64,000 bases of DNA, from NCBI GenBank assembly GCA_015179125.1, contig WHVA01000007.1:496001-560000 (forward strand), in the 5' to 3' direction. Each line of letters begins with the position of its first letter. The stretch's first letter is position 1. A model generated the notes under the pieces. It ran no database searches, was not told the origin of the DNA, and saw only the letters and a list, made by a program, of their open reading frames with translations. This document shows positions 12,336-23,189 of the stretch, piece after piece. The DNA is from Gautieria morchelliformis. Lineage: Eukaryota; Basidiomycota; Agaricomycetes; Gomphales; Gomphaceae. Both the position numbers and the translations under genes were made by a program.

Positions 12336-13489
12336 TCAGCTCTGCTCGAGCGTGGAAGGGTAGATGAGGCAATCGATGCAAAAATGAAGGAAATACGAAA
12401 CGCCACGAAAGAGAAGGGCATAAATAGAGATAACAAAAAGGACTCACACCGAAGAGGGCAGTATGGTTGAGATAGTGAAAAAGCTCGTAAAGAGCACTCC
12501 GCTGATCATACTCCATAGTAGGTTCTGAAGGCGGGATATGTTCATGATAAGCAGTGAAAAAGCTTGTGGAGAAACCTCCAAATATACGCGCAATAGATAA
12601 ACTGAGTGGATGTGTGTGGACATTGGATTCAGCGAAGGGGGCGCGGGGGGTCAAGTGGGCGAGCACGTACTCTGCTTCGTTGTGCCCGTAATAAGACGAG
12701 GGGTCAAATATAACGGGATTTCCGGAGTCGGTTTCGGTTCCGGCATTCCCCCTCTGCGGCCGCGGTAAAGGTCCCACAGTCAGGCTAATAGGCGTGCTAC
12801 GCGGAGGGGTGACTCACCCAAAGGTCACCATGCAATAAAACAGGTTCGATACTGAGCGGCCCGAGGAGTCGTGGTATGACACTGCAAATCGCAGCTATAT
12901 ATGCCTCACTCACTCATAGGAAGCTGTAAAGTTCCACTCACCGTGCACGAACCTCCTCGCCAAGTGCGCAAATCCCGTCAAATCGCCCGGTAAGTTTAAG
13001 AGTGTGTAGAAGGTCTCCTATCATTTTATCATACGCCTCTGCCCATGTCTGGGACCACCCGTTGCTCATACGGGTCTGGCCGCAGTACGTGGGGACAGCG
13101 AATCCATACTGTCCGGTGGGGCTCTTGCCATTAGTGTGCATTTCTGCCAAGGCTGCTGCTAAAGCGAGCGTGCTTTCTTCATTTAATGGGTCAATGTTCT
13201 TATATTCACTGATGAATACCGGGCGGTTTGAGGCTGGGTCGACGGAGGACTCGAAGACGCGGGGACAGATGCCGGGCGAGGCAGCGTACATGGCGCGAAG
13301 AGACTCTGCCTCTCCGTGGTACTGCTCGACATCAGAGCTCGTTGCTGAGCCCAGCTTTGCGAAATAGGTCTTGTTAGTTGAGGACGACTGTACTGAACTA
13401 GAAGTTGAAGACTGGAAGAATTGAGCGTGGGGCTCAATGCGGTGAAGAGCGGCCAGGAGTGCTGGTGGTATAGAGTCTGAACGTGGCAT
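12336..13489 (-). CDS. Fructosamine/ketosamine-3-kinase-like protein
   Basis: Minus-strand exons: 13489-12942, 12881-12818, 12753-12671, 12601-12448, and a doubtful last exon 12341-12336 (or the stop lies elsewhere close by). The N-lobe carries KTYFAKLGS (ATP-binding Lys) and RPVFISEY. Exon 2 ends with the catalytic block PVLLHGDLW, which joins exon 3 [11 protein letters not shown], then [15 protein letters not shown] and [10 protein letters not shown]. This is the FN3K family (aminoglycoside-phosphotransferase fold) that phosphorylates ketoamines on glycated proteins so that the sugar falls off. The usual Ser after HGDLW is Arg here. Length (about 290 residues) fits the family; only the extreme C-terminus is uncertain. 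Confidence 0.85.
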
Positions 13490-13941
13490 AAGGGAAAGGT
13501 TACCATACCAGACGGTAATTTTAGCTATAGTATCGTTATTCCGACGAATTTATCGTCGCATGACGACATGCGAGCACTACGTAATTACATAAATGATGAG
13601 GTCCGCCGCCTTACAGACCGTCAGGCCCGTGGCTGCTTGTTGCTCTTCGAACAACACACTATAGTCTGGCCATATCTCCCAAGGGTATCGGGGCGAGCAG
13701 GCACTCCTGTCTTTTTACGGTAACCTCAATGTTCACTGTAAATGCATCATGGCATCTATTTCATTGTCATTTTCCGCCTTTCTAGCATCCCTCATTGGAT
13801 AGACATCATCAATAGAGCTGAGCTGAGCTGAGCCGAGTGAGCAAGAAGATCATATGAGGCCATATCCGGTCTTCGAGTTGTTCCTCTAGTACGAGGCATG
13901 GTTACTTGAGTATTGGATATTATGAATGGATCAAAAAGCGC
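13490..13941. other. Intergenic stretch between FN3K-like and kinase genes
   Basis: Promoter side of the FN3K-like gene and 3' side of the kinase gene. It contains a small pentamer tract (GAGCT x3 then GAGCC, 13815-13835). Nothing else noted. Confidence 0.4.
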
Positions 13942-16107
13942 TCAGTTGCATGGCCCAATTCTAGCTCGATATCCTTCCTTTAGGTCCTGCAGCTCAAGCA
14001 TAATCCAACGACTCGACAGCGCGCCTGTCACTGTTTCTCGATGTTTTGGGTTGTGAATCAACAGCTGACCTACTAAATCTCGTGCTGACATGCAGGGCTC
14101 CGATGACGTGTCCTAATGTCAAAGAGGAAGACACAAAACTTACCGTCTGGCAGCGTTCCCCATAGTTCGTCTTGGAAGTCCACGGGACAGCTCACAATTC
14201 GTGACATAATGATAGTATCACTACGGCTAGAAATGGATGCTTCGATGAGCTGAGCAGGATCTTCTGGTCGACGTTGGGTCTGTTCGTCCTCCCAGTCGAA
14301 GGGATTATATCCACTGCAGGGTGATCAGGAATGTTTTGTCAGAATTATGTCTATAATATACCCACACAAGCTTTAGTCACCCACCAAAGCATTGCATAAA
14401 GAACCATGCCGAGGCTCCAAGCATCTGCGTAAATACCTACGTAGCCCATATTTTTTGTAGTGAGAGCGAGAATGGCCTCGGGAGGCATATAGCAAATGGT
14501 GCCAACAGCATTCAGAGTTTGTTCGTGCGCCCGGGGGCGAGCAAGGCCAAAGTCCGCAATGATCAAGCGAGGAAAGGGACCGGGCGTATGGAGAAGTATA
14601 TTTTCGGGTTTAAGGTCTGTCGAAAGACTTAACTTGAAAGTAGCAGAAAATGCAAGGAATGGCACCCCGGTGAGAAACATTTCTCTCGTGTAAGTAGCTG
14701 AGCGCCAGCATTAGCTGGAAACCACAATATCTCGCCTCTCCTTCCTTCATTCGCCCTGAGTCGCGAGTGGAAATGTGTGTGAACAAATCGCCGCCAGTCG
14801 AGAGATCTAGAAACACGTTGCTTAAAGACATGAGTCAGACGGGGACGAAATTAAGTATTAGATATCCACGCACAGAAATCCGTCTTTAGTTACAACATCC
14901 AGAATGCGGTTGATATTAGGCTGTCCGGACCACAGCCCATGATAAATAGGACTAGCGCGAAAATGATATTAACGTACGTGCGTCAGCCCCTTCAAAAGTT
15001 CCACCTCTCTCATCAGTTTTATGTTCTCCGCCTCGCTGGTCATTTTGAGCATTTTGCATGCAACTTGTGTGTACGCCGAAACGCCAGATGAACTCGAGAT
15101 AGTATAAGCCAAATTGACGGTCGCGTAAGTGCCACTGCAGTATCGATTAGCTTCCTTCGATTTGAATTAAAATGGCCTAATTCAGGCTCCTTTGGATCAC
15201 CTTCCTAAGGTGCAGGACGTGACAATATAATTTCCCACTATCTGGAATTAAATGCCCAATTAAGATCGAGTTATGAGGGCTCATTGGTCATGTACTTGCC
15301 TTATCTACCGGCGCAAGAGGAGGGGTAGGGTCGAATAATGTTTTCTTTTGAGGCGTTGTGGGAGGGTTGGTATAAATACATTTGAAGGCTAACCCTGTAG
15401 TGAACCTTTCGAGATTACAACGGAATCCTGAGTGCTTACTTTGAGAAGAAGGAATTCGGAGGACATCTCCATGCGTGAGTATGACAGAGCTCTTCTTGAT
15501 TAGATGATCGTTTAATCTGGTCCCATTCGTGGAAAAATCCTGTATGCGAACTCGGTCAAAAGGTGGGTATATGCGTCCTTCTTCAAATCTATAACGTACT
15601 TGCAGCGAGAGAAGAATGGCCTCTGAGGATGATTGGATCCTAGCAAGAGTGATCCGGATCATTATGAAGTCAGACACAGTGGGTCCACTGGGACATACGC
15701 GTAAACCTTGAAATGCACATTTGAAACGACAACATCAGGTATCACATATGTGCTTGGTAAACCGTCGCCAAAATATTTCCTTCATCCATGAGCTTGTCCG
15801 TTAAACCCAGGGCTCACCACTGTGAAGCATTACGGCCAATGGTAACCGGCTTTCCAATGCTAACTACCGCAGCTGTATGGGGAGGTTAGATGGCGTTAAT
15901 ATGTGGCTGACGGGAGCCACCTTCTTTGCGACCAGCTTTGGTTGTCGTTACAAGCCGTGCACAAATGTCATCATCACCGGTCTGGGCTGCAGCTTGCGAA
16001 GTGTGAACCTTGGATCGAACTGGCCTGGTGGCTTTTGACCGTAATGTGAATTTCAATGCTTCCTGTGAGCCCATTAGTTTACGGCTATTTCGGTTTTGTC
16101 GTTTCAT
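13942..16107 (-). CDS. FHA-domain Ser/Thr protein kinase, Chk2/Rad53-like
   Basis: Intron-rich minus-strand gene; start ATG 16107 (alternative 16074), stop 13942-13944. The N-terminus has SQ sites (GSQEAL, TSQAAAQTGDD). FHA domain: GKPVTIGRNASQW, DVVVSNVHF, then DFSTNGTRLN. The kinase domain is complete across exons: glycine loop LGSGTYATV, VACKML Lys, MREVELL Glu, HRDLKPEN, IADFGLARP, MPPEA, WSLGMVLYAMLCGYNPF and a C-lobe ending ARDLVGQLLIHNPKHR. The exon before LGSG is reached through an intron with donor GCAAGT at 15299, an apparent GC-AG intron. FHA followed directly by kinase is the Chk2/Cds1/Rad53/Dun1 layout, so a DNA-damage checkpoint role is likely but inferred. Confidence 0.87.
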
Positions 16108-16308
16108 GGTGCAAGTTGGAGATAACTCCGACGGTCCGACGTCACAGAGGACGATGTCTCCCAAGCGGCGGAGTTCGACAATCAGGCACAGATACTCTGT
16201 GCGGTGACGCACTGTCTATATACATGTGGTGGAATCTCATTTAATTGTCGATGGGCCTGGGCGCATGCTTGCAATCTCCTAACTGCAGTTTTTCTGTCGT
16301 CGACTTAA

Positions 16309-16965
16309 GACGCACGACTCGGAACGACGCGACGTACGCGACGCCTTTAGTTTCAAATCCCGAGGGTGAGCGCGTTCGTCTGATTCGATGCCCTTGTTTG
16401 TGAAGATGTACAGCGGGTCGCGTGTACACGAAGACGACGTAGCGTGTTGGTCAGATTTGGGTTTCGGGAGCAAGGCTCGAGCGTGTCTGTCTGGAGCGTA
16501 AATCTGCATGCACGGCTGCAGGTGTTCAAGACACGCAACCTGGCCCCTCTGTCGGCACGGAGAACACGAGGACGTCCATCTCCCGCAGCGTGTCCCGCAC
16601 AGGCAGGTCGGGCCCACAGCGCGCACCTCAGCCGGGAACACATGGCCTTTATGACATGTTTGGTGAGTATGCGTGCTGTTCAAGAATTTGACCACCGCAG
16701 CAGAACGCGACCACAGCAGTACATTATGCGAGGCGTCTGCAAGATGGTCTACGATGCATGAGCCTATAGTTATAAAAATCCAAAAATCCGTCTGTCAGCC
16801 ATAAGTTCTGCCTCGTTTCCGGCCGCCCGTGCTCACCAAAATTACCGCTGCCAAGATACAGACCTGATGAGGGGTGCATTTTATATGGGACATGCCCTGT
16901 CATTGTCTCCTTAAATAGCAGCCAGCCACAGAAATACGAACAGGTGCAGCGTGAACCCTGGGAAA
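16309..16965 (-). pseudogene. Truncated copy of the 5' half of the glycerol-3-phosphate dehydrogenase gene
   Basis: This segment matches 24160-24860 over the whole 5' part of the intact gene, introns included: SHIKCTP-coding sequence, GSGNFG exon, NSTHTH exon, TLREMDVFVFAVP-equivalent exon and YIFTNKGIES exon. It lacks the ATG, has single-base losses (for example GGGCCCAC where the intact gene has GGGCCCCAC) that break the frame, and stops after the NKGIE exon. The 3' half of the gene is absent. It lies in the same orientation as the parent, about 7.9 kb away. Confidence 0.85.
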
Positions 16966-17681
16966 TGAGGCGGCAACCCGCTGAGCGATGTTTTGATGAC
17001 CTACTAGCTTAGATGGCCCCCCATCTCCAAACTTCAGTGCCCACCGGCTCCCCACGGCATGATCCACGGACCTACCCTTTTCCTCTTCCCTCCCCCCTGC
17101 TCCCACAAAGTGCGCCCACTATCCACGGCGCCCGCACGAAGCGAACCACTACCTAATGCCTGTACCCACATACCTGTCTCTTGCGCCCCGCTCCCTCCCT
17201 GATCCTTGGCCCCCACTCCCTTTCCTACTTCTTTCCTTCGCTGCCTTCACCCAGACCGCCGTCGTTCCTGGCACGATAGATATCACGAAAAACGAACGAA
17301 AAACGAGCCGAATCCAGATATATGGCATTAGGTCCCTGCATGGCTGGGCAAACGCTACCAGGACGCTCCACGTCTGGGAGAGTGCTGCAGCCGCCACATT
17401 GACCATATACATCAAATCTGTAGTTACATAGGTGGTAGGAGGTACAACCAAGTCCCAATCCGAATGCAGATCCAGTATAGATACACCAAAATCCGAATCC
17501 TATATAGTTACGTTTATACAGCACACCTGTACAGTTCCCTCGTCGTTCTAATGCCACATTTCCGTGTATAGACTATAAGGTGGAGACGAAGCTGGCCGGA
17601 ACCGAGACGCTCCCATGGTTGGCGCAAGTGGCCTAGTGACGTCTCTTCTATTAGTTACCGTCAATCGTGCAGTCATATCCG
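16966..17681. other. Gene-free stretch downstream of the ankyrin receptor
   Basis: About 0.7 kb. The 17040-17270 part is pyrimidine-rich (CCTCCC, CTTTCC words). Overlapping short frames on both strands do not resemble a known family. It should include the 3' UTR of the receptor gene. Confidence 0.4.
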
Positions 17682-20600
17682 TCAAGAGGGACATGGTCGA
17701 GCATCAGCCTGAGTGTCGGCGTTCCTGGTTCTCGGATCCATTTCCTTTGTATTTTTCAGGAACAGCTTAACAATGGCATGATGACCCTCTGATGATGCTG
17801 CCTGGAGTGCACTGCCATACTTGCCACCTTGCACATTGACATCTGCACCATTCTTTAGGAGCAGCTCAACAGTGGCATGATGACCCTTTGATGACGCCGC
17901 CTGCAGTGCATTGCCATACCAGCCGCCTTCCTCATTGACATCTGCACCCTTCTCCAGGAGCAGCTTAACAATGGCATGATGACCCCATGACGATGCCGCC
18001 TGGAGTGCATTGCCATAATATCCACCTTGCGCATTGACATATGCTCCCCTCTCCAGGAGGAGCTCAACAGTGGCTTGACAACCCTTTGATGATGCTGCCT
18101 GGAGTGCATGGCCATAAAAGCCACCCTGCGTATTGAAATCTGCTCCCTTCTCCAGGAGCAGCTCAACAGTGGTGTGATGACCCTTTGATGACCCCGCCTG
18201 CAGTGCATTGCCATACCAGCCACCTTGCACATTGACATCTGCTCCCCTCTCCAGGAGCAGCTCAACAGTGGCATGATCACCTCCTGATGATGCTGCTTGA
18301 AGTGCATTGCCATAATATCCATCTTGAGCATTGACATATGCTCCCCTCTCCAGGAGCAGCTCAACAGTGGCACGATGGCCCCCTGATGATGCCGCCTGCA
18401 GTGCATTGCCATACTTGTAGCCTTGTGCATTGACAGCCGCTCCCTTCTCCAGGAGCAGCTCAACAGTGGCCTGATGACCCCCTGATGATGCCGCCTGCAG
18501 TGCATTTCCATAATAGCCGCCTTGCATATTGACATATGCTCCGTTCTCCAGGAGCAGCTCAACAGTAGCTTGATGACCCTGTGATGATGCCGCCTGGAGT
18601 GCATTGCCATAATATCCACCTTGAGCATTGACATCTGCTCCCTTCTCTAGGAGCAGCTCAACAGTAACTTGATGGCCCCCTGATGATGATGCCTGCAGTG
18701 CATTGCCATACTCACCATCTTGCACATTGACATCTGCTCCCTTCTCCAGGAGCAGCTCAACAGTGGCCTGATGACCCCCTGATGATGCTGCCTGCAGTGC
18801 ATTTCCATAATAGCCACCTTGCACATTGACATATGCTCCCTTCTCCAGGAGCAGCTCAACAGTAGCTTGATGACCTTCTGATGATGATGCCTGCAGTGCA
18901 TTGCCATACCGGCCACCTTGCGCATTGACATCTGCTCCCTTCTCCAGAAGCAGCTCAACAGTGGCCCGATGACCCCCTGATGATGCTGCCTGCAGTGCAT
19001 TTCCATAATAGCCACCTTGCACATTGACATACACTCCCTTCTCCTGGAGCAGCTTAATAGTAGCTTGATGACACTCTGATGATGCTGCCTGGAGAGCATT
19101 GCCATATTGGCTGCCTTGCACATTGACATCTGCTCCCTTTTCCAGGAGCAGCTCAACAGTGGCCTGATGACCTCCTGATGATGCCGCCTGCAGTGCATTT
19201 CCATAATAACCACCTTGTGCATTGACATATGCTCCCTTCTCCAGGAGTAGCTTAACAGTAGCTTGATGACCCTCTGATGATGCTGCCTGGAGCACATTGC
19301 CATACCGGCCGCCTTGTGCATTGACATCTGCTCCCTTCTCCAGGAGCAGCTCAACAGTGGCCTGATGACCCCTTAATGACGCCGCCTGCAGTGCATTGCC
19401 GTATAAGCCACCTTGTGCATGAACATCCGCTCCATTCTCCAAAAGATCCTGGGATGCTCTTGCTAGCCCAGCCATTGACGTATAGTAGATAGGAGTGCCT
19501 CTCGCTTTTGGATGTATGTTATCAAGCTCTAGCCAATTTGAGTACACCCCTGCATTCTTGGATTGAAGAAGAGCCATAATCAGTCGGCGTAGCTCAGTGT
19601 CATTGTCATTATCTGGCTGAGCATGGCGAATCCAATACCGCGCAGCATATGAACATAGTGGATGGGATATGCATGTACCTTCGCTTATGCAACCATGCTG
19701 CTTGAATTGCAGCAGGTAGGCTAGACATGTCTTGGCAATGAACGTATTAGCCTGTTTTTCGTTGCAGTGATAGATGGTCAGCTTGAAGTGGCTGCGGAGG
19801 CCTTCCGAGACCAAGTATTCGCGCACAGAGAAATGTGCCAGCCTGAGCTCTGTGAAATTTCCCCGGTCCTTGGACTCGAGATATTCTGGGTCTGGCTGCA
19901 CGACTGTAAAGGTGACCAGGCTCGAGCATATGGTCAGGATGTCCCGTGGATCATCAAACCGCCGATCTCGGTCAAATAGGGGACCATTTACAGCATCAGG
20001 ATTCGTAGCGAGTATATCCACAGCCTCGCTGAGCGATACCTTGTCGACTGAGAAAGCGAGCCATTGCAACAATTTGAGAGCATGTCCTCTATCGCGCTCA
20101 TCGATGTGTAGGAGAATCCTGTCGTAGGTCTCATATAGAGTCGGTGGTAGATCGGTGAGTGCCATCTGGAGCTCGTGGGAAGATCGGCACTTTCGTAGTA
20201 CACCCAGCTGACAAACAACCCATCGAAACCTGCCTATCCCAGTTAGTAGCGGTCTCCGACTCGGAGAAGCTAAAATGATCGCATACATCCCATGTGCACC
20301 GTCAATCAAAGTAGTCTTAATGATATCCTTCTTCTCTTCCGAGTACATACTGAATTTAGGATCATCACTAAGTGTTCTTGATACATAGACTCGGATGTCG
20401 CCGTCGACGAGACCCTCATCCATGGGTACCTGATGTGAAACCAAGTCCCTCAGTGTCTTCTCAATGTCATGCTCGTATCGACTCGTTGTCAGGAGGTGTA
20501 AATTGTCAAAATTCCATCCTTGGATTTCTTTGATAAGGTTCAGAAATTTGGGTCGATCTGGGCATTCGTCAAGGGCATCGAATATAAGATACACGCCATT

Positions 20601-22095
20601 TTTGAATGTGCCAATGATGGACTTGAGTGTCGACTTCAGCTCCTCCGGAGATGACGATTGTTTCCCATCCGCTTTCTTTGAAAACAAGTCCGCCAGATAG
20701 TCAGGGATCTTCGGAGATGTCTTTGCAGGGATCCTCATGGATAGCTGTTTGATCAGTGCACGTAGGACGGCAGGTGGCTTTGTATCCTTGCTGTGAAAAT
20801 CAAAATAGAAGAATGCGATTGCGAGCGAGGAGTCTGATTCGCAGTGACGGGAGATTTCCCCGACGATGGTCGAGCTTGATAAACACATTCGTTAGCACGA
20901 AACCAGTTATCTCAATAATGTTGAGCTGTTTACCATAAAATAGTCTTCCCAGAACCAGCTGTGTATACTAATCAGCGAGGCCCATCAATAAGTAGACAAC
21001 GTACCCTTGCCATGAAGCCATAGGAACGACTTTGGCTTGCGTTTCCATTCCTGGAAACGTTCTCCCTCCACAAACCACGTGCCGGTGTTTCCTTCTCGCT
21101 CCGTGACGGCAGTCCAATGTTTCGACTCATAGTCAGGAGCCGACAGCCAATTATAGATATCCTGACGACGTTGGTTTTCATGTGTCTCCAGCACCAAGCG
21201 CCTGTCGGCATGAAAGGATCAGTTGCAGTCCGCGGCCAGGCAGTCGAACCTACGCTTGGTCAATGGCCAACGCCGCAACAAGCTGCTGCTGGAACCTTTG
21301 GAGGTTGTCCAGAGTCTTGTTAATCTCGCCTTGCTTGAATGTATAAAACAGCGCTTCTATGGGAGATGCGCGTACATCCTTCGTTTCTAGCTTCTTCGCC
21401 AGGCTCCGCAGCTCGTCGTGACAGTCCCTAAGAACACGAGGTAAACTCATGCGATCATTGTTGCTGTCCGACGCATTCCCTGCTGTATTGCCACCTTCAG
21501 TTGCTAAAGCATCACCAGCTGTCGCAGGGGCGATGCCACCTGTGCGTTTCACATGGGTTTCTGATGTATTCTCGGAATTGCTAATTGTCCCAGGGGGATA
21601 CCCTATGCCATCTGTGCGTTCATACCGGGCTTCTATCGTATTCACGCGTCCTTTGCTTTTGAACTTGTTCAAGAGGCTTTTCAGGAGACTCGCATGCCCA
21701 ATTGGCATGGATTCAGTGGGTCTATTTCCGGGTCGCCAGCCATCCTCGCTGTTTGTCAGCTCGAAAGGCCTGCCAGAAGTTTGAGGCTCATTGGATATAC
21801 TGAGCGCGGCCATCAAAGTTGGCAATCGAGAGGACCTTTGGACATCCTCGGCCACTATGAGCCCATTAAGGTCAAGGAGCACCTGGCGTAACCCGGAGAT
21901 CTGGTCGCTGAGTCTGCTCATATCTTTGGTGGCATTCTTGTATGTAGTTCCATACGCGGAGCACCTGCCGATAACATCTTCGGTGAGCTTGACAACGGCA
22001 ACGACACTCGCTGAGTGGATTGATGAGCATCGCAGTAGAAGAAAAATAACTATCAACTTGCCCGCTACTCCCAGACCTGCCAGAGCTTCAGCCAT
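17682..22095 (-). CDS. NACHT-ankyrin STAND receptor (NLR-like)
   Basis: Minus-strand exons read as 22095-21254, 21201-21005, 20958-20934, 20874-20287 and 20229-17682. The N-terminus begins MAEALAGLGVAGK and has a helical region. Then comes the block WLSAPDYESKHWTA, WFVEGERFQEWK and SFLWLHGK|AGSGKT, with the Walker A split by an intron. Walker B is GVYLIFDALDECP, then LLTTSRYE. An intron of 57 nt (20230-20286) keeps frame, so read-through would add 19 residues; the splice restores GM|FRWVVCQL, the usual family block. After a winged-helix-like part (LRLAHFSVREYL) come 17 ankyrin repeats. Family knowledge suggests an allorecognition or defence receptor; the ligand is unknown. Confidence 0.87.
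17745..19430 (-). repeat. 17 near-identical ankyrin repeats (99 bp units)
   Basis: Coding minisatellite. Unit: YGNALQAASSxGHQATVELL followed by LEKGADVNxQGG. A partial unit (TPIYYTSMAGLARASQDLL) precedes it. The first seven units alternate between GADVN..R/Q and GAYVN..GGY types, so the array grew partly as a 198-bp double unit; later units mix. Because the units are so alike, two other reading frames stay open for hundreds of bases; those frames are not genes. Confidence 0.9.
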
Positions 22096-23189
22096 CAAGT
22101 CGATGGTTATGGTGTGTGCTCGACGGTCCAGCGCTGCCACTCATATATAGACACTCTGACGCCCGTCGTGGCAATGCCCTAGTGCCGTTTAAGGCTGTGA
22201 CAGTCAACGCTATGCGCTTCGGCCAAGAGGCAAGGGTCCAGACAGGAAACGGTTCACACGTGCCCTGAAGCCTAAGAAACTTCGCCGTCTCCATCTCCAC
22301 ATCGCAGCACGCTGTTACAGTACCAAAGTGCGACCTCGAGATTTGGTGACAGCTGTTCGCAGGAGGGTTCCCGAAGTACCACGATATATCAAGAAACAGT
22401 TGGCGTCGCGACCGAGTATGCTCATCTCTTCAGTAAGATAACGCCCCAACCGACAATAGAGACAACCTAGCGCAAGTAGAGACCGAGAAAAATAGGGTTG
22501 ACAGAACATTTATTTGTGACCGGCGCTTTGTATGTTTTGTCTTACATAGGGCATTGCCCCAAAAGACAATAAATTGGATGAAAAAAAAAAAGAGACAACC
22601 TGCTTTAGTCAGAGAAGATATACTTAAGGTAGACAGATCGACACGCAACGGTACAACATGTCACACCTCTCCATCACCGCCAGACGCTTGGATGTAAAAA
22701 CCTCGACGATGCATGCGTGACCAAAAACTAGAGAAAAGATCAGCAAGTACCGATCTATAAATAAGAACATCAGTTTAGAGAATCTTTTTGCCGCGAGGTG
22801 AGGGTGAATAGCAGGTGTTGCTGGCGATGCCGGCTACATTCGGTCCTGGCCTTTAGGTATAGATGATACAGGTTAAATAACACAGCCGATATACCTCACG
22901 AATCAAGGGGCTAGTTGATCAAGTTTGGCATACTGTATATGAGCTGTCATCATGCATATGAACGTTGAAGTAGACCATTACATACTATGCCATTTTTGAT
23001 CCGCATTGAAGTCGCTGTAAGTGTGGAAACCACAAGCAAAGTCATATCACAATCAAGGACTTAGTCGTTAGTCAAAAGTGACGTTGCTTGCTAGATGTTC
23101 TATCCGCCCGCAGCATTTGCGATGAGCCGCACACCTCGGTCACGTACGCACTGCAGCGATGGGCCTTGTCATTCAATAAAAATATAACT
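22096..23189. other. Gene-free stretch between ankyrin receptor and GPDH
   Basis: About 1.1 kb. It should hold the promoter of the ankyrin receptor (near 22100-22300) and the 3' UTR of the GPDH gene. An A-rich run (AAAAAAAAAAA) occurs near 22580. No coding frame is supported. Confidence 0.4.

Noticed and set aside
13815..13835. GAGCT pentamer tract
   Set aside because: Three to four units, an ordinary short microsatellite.
16020..16245. Plus-strand frames opposite the kinase N-terminus
   Set aside because: Antisense to a well-supported exon; no domain.
17855..19354. Long overlapping open frames rich in Met/His/Arg inside the ankyrin array (minus strand, other frame)
   Set aside because: They are produced by the 99-bp repeat, which keeps a second frame free of stops; the ankyrin frame explains the sequence.
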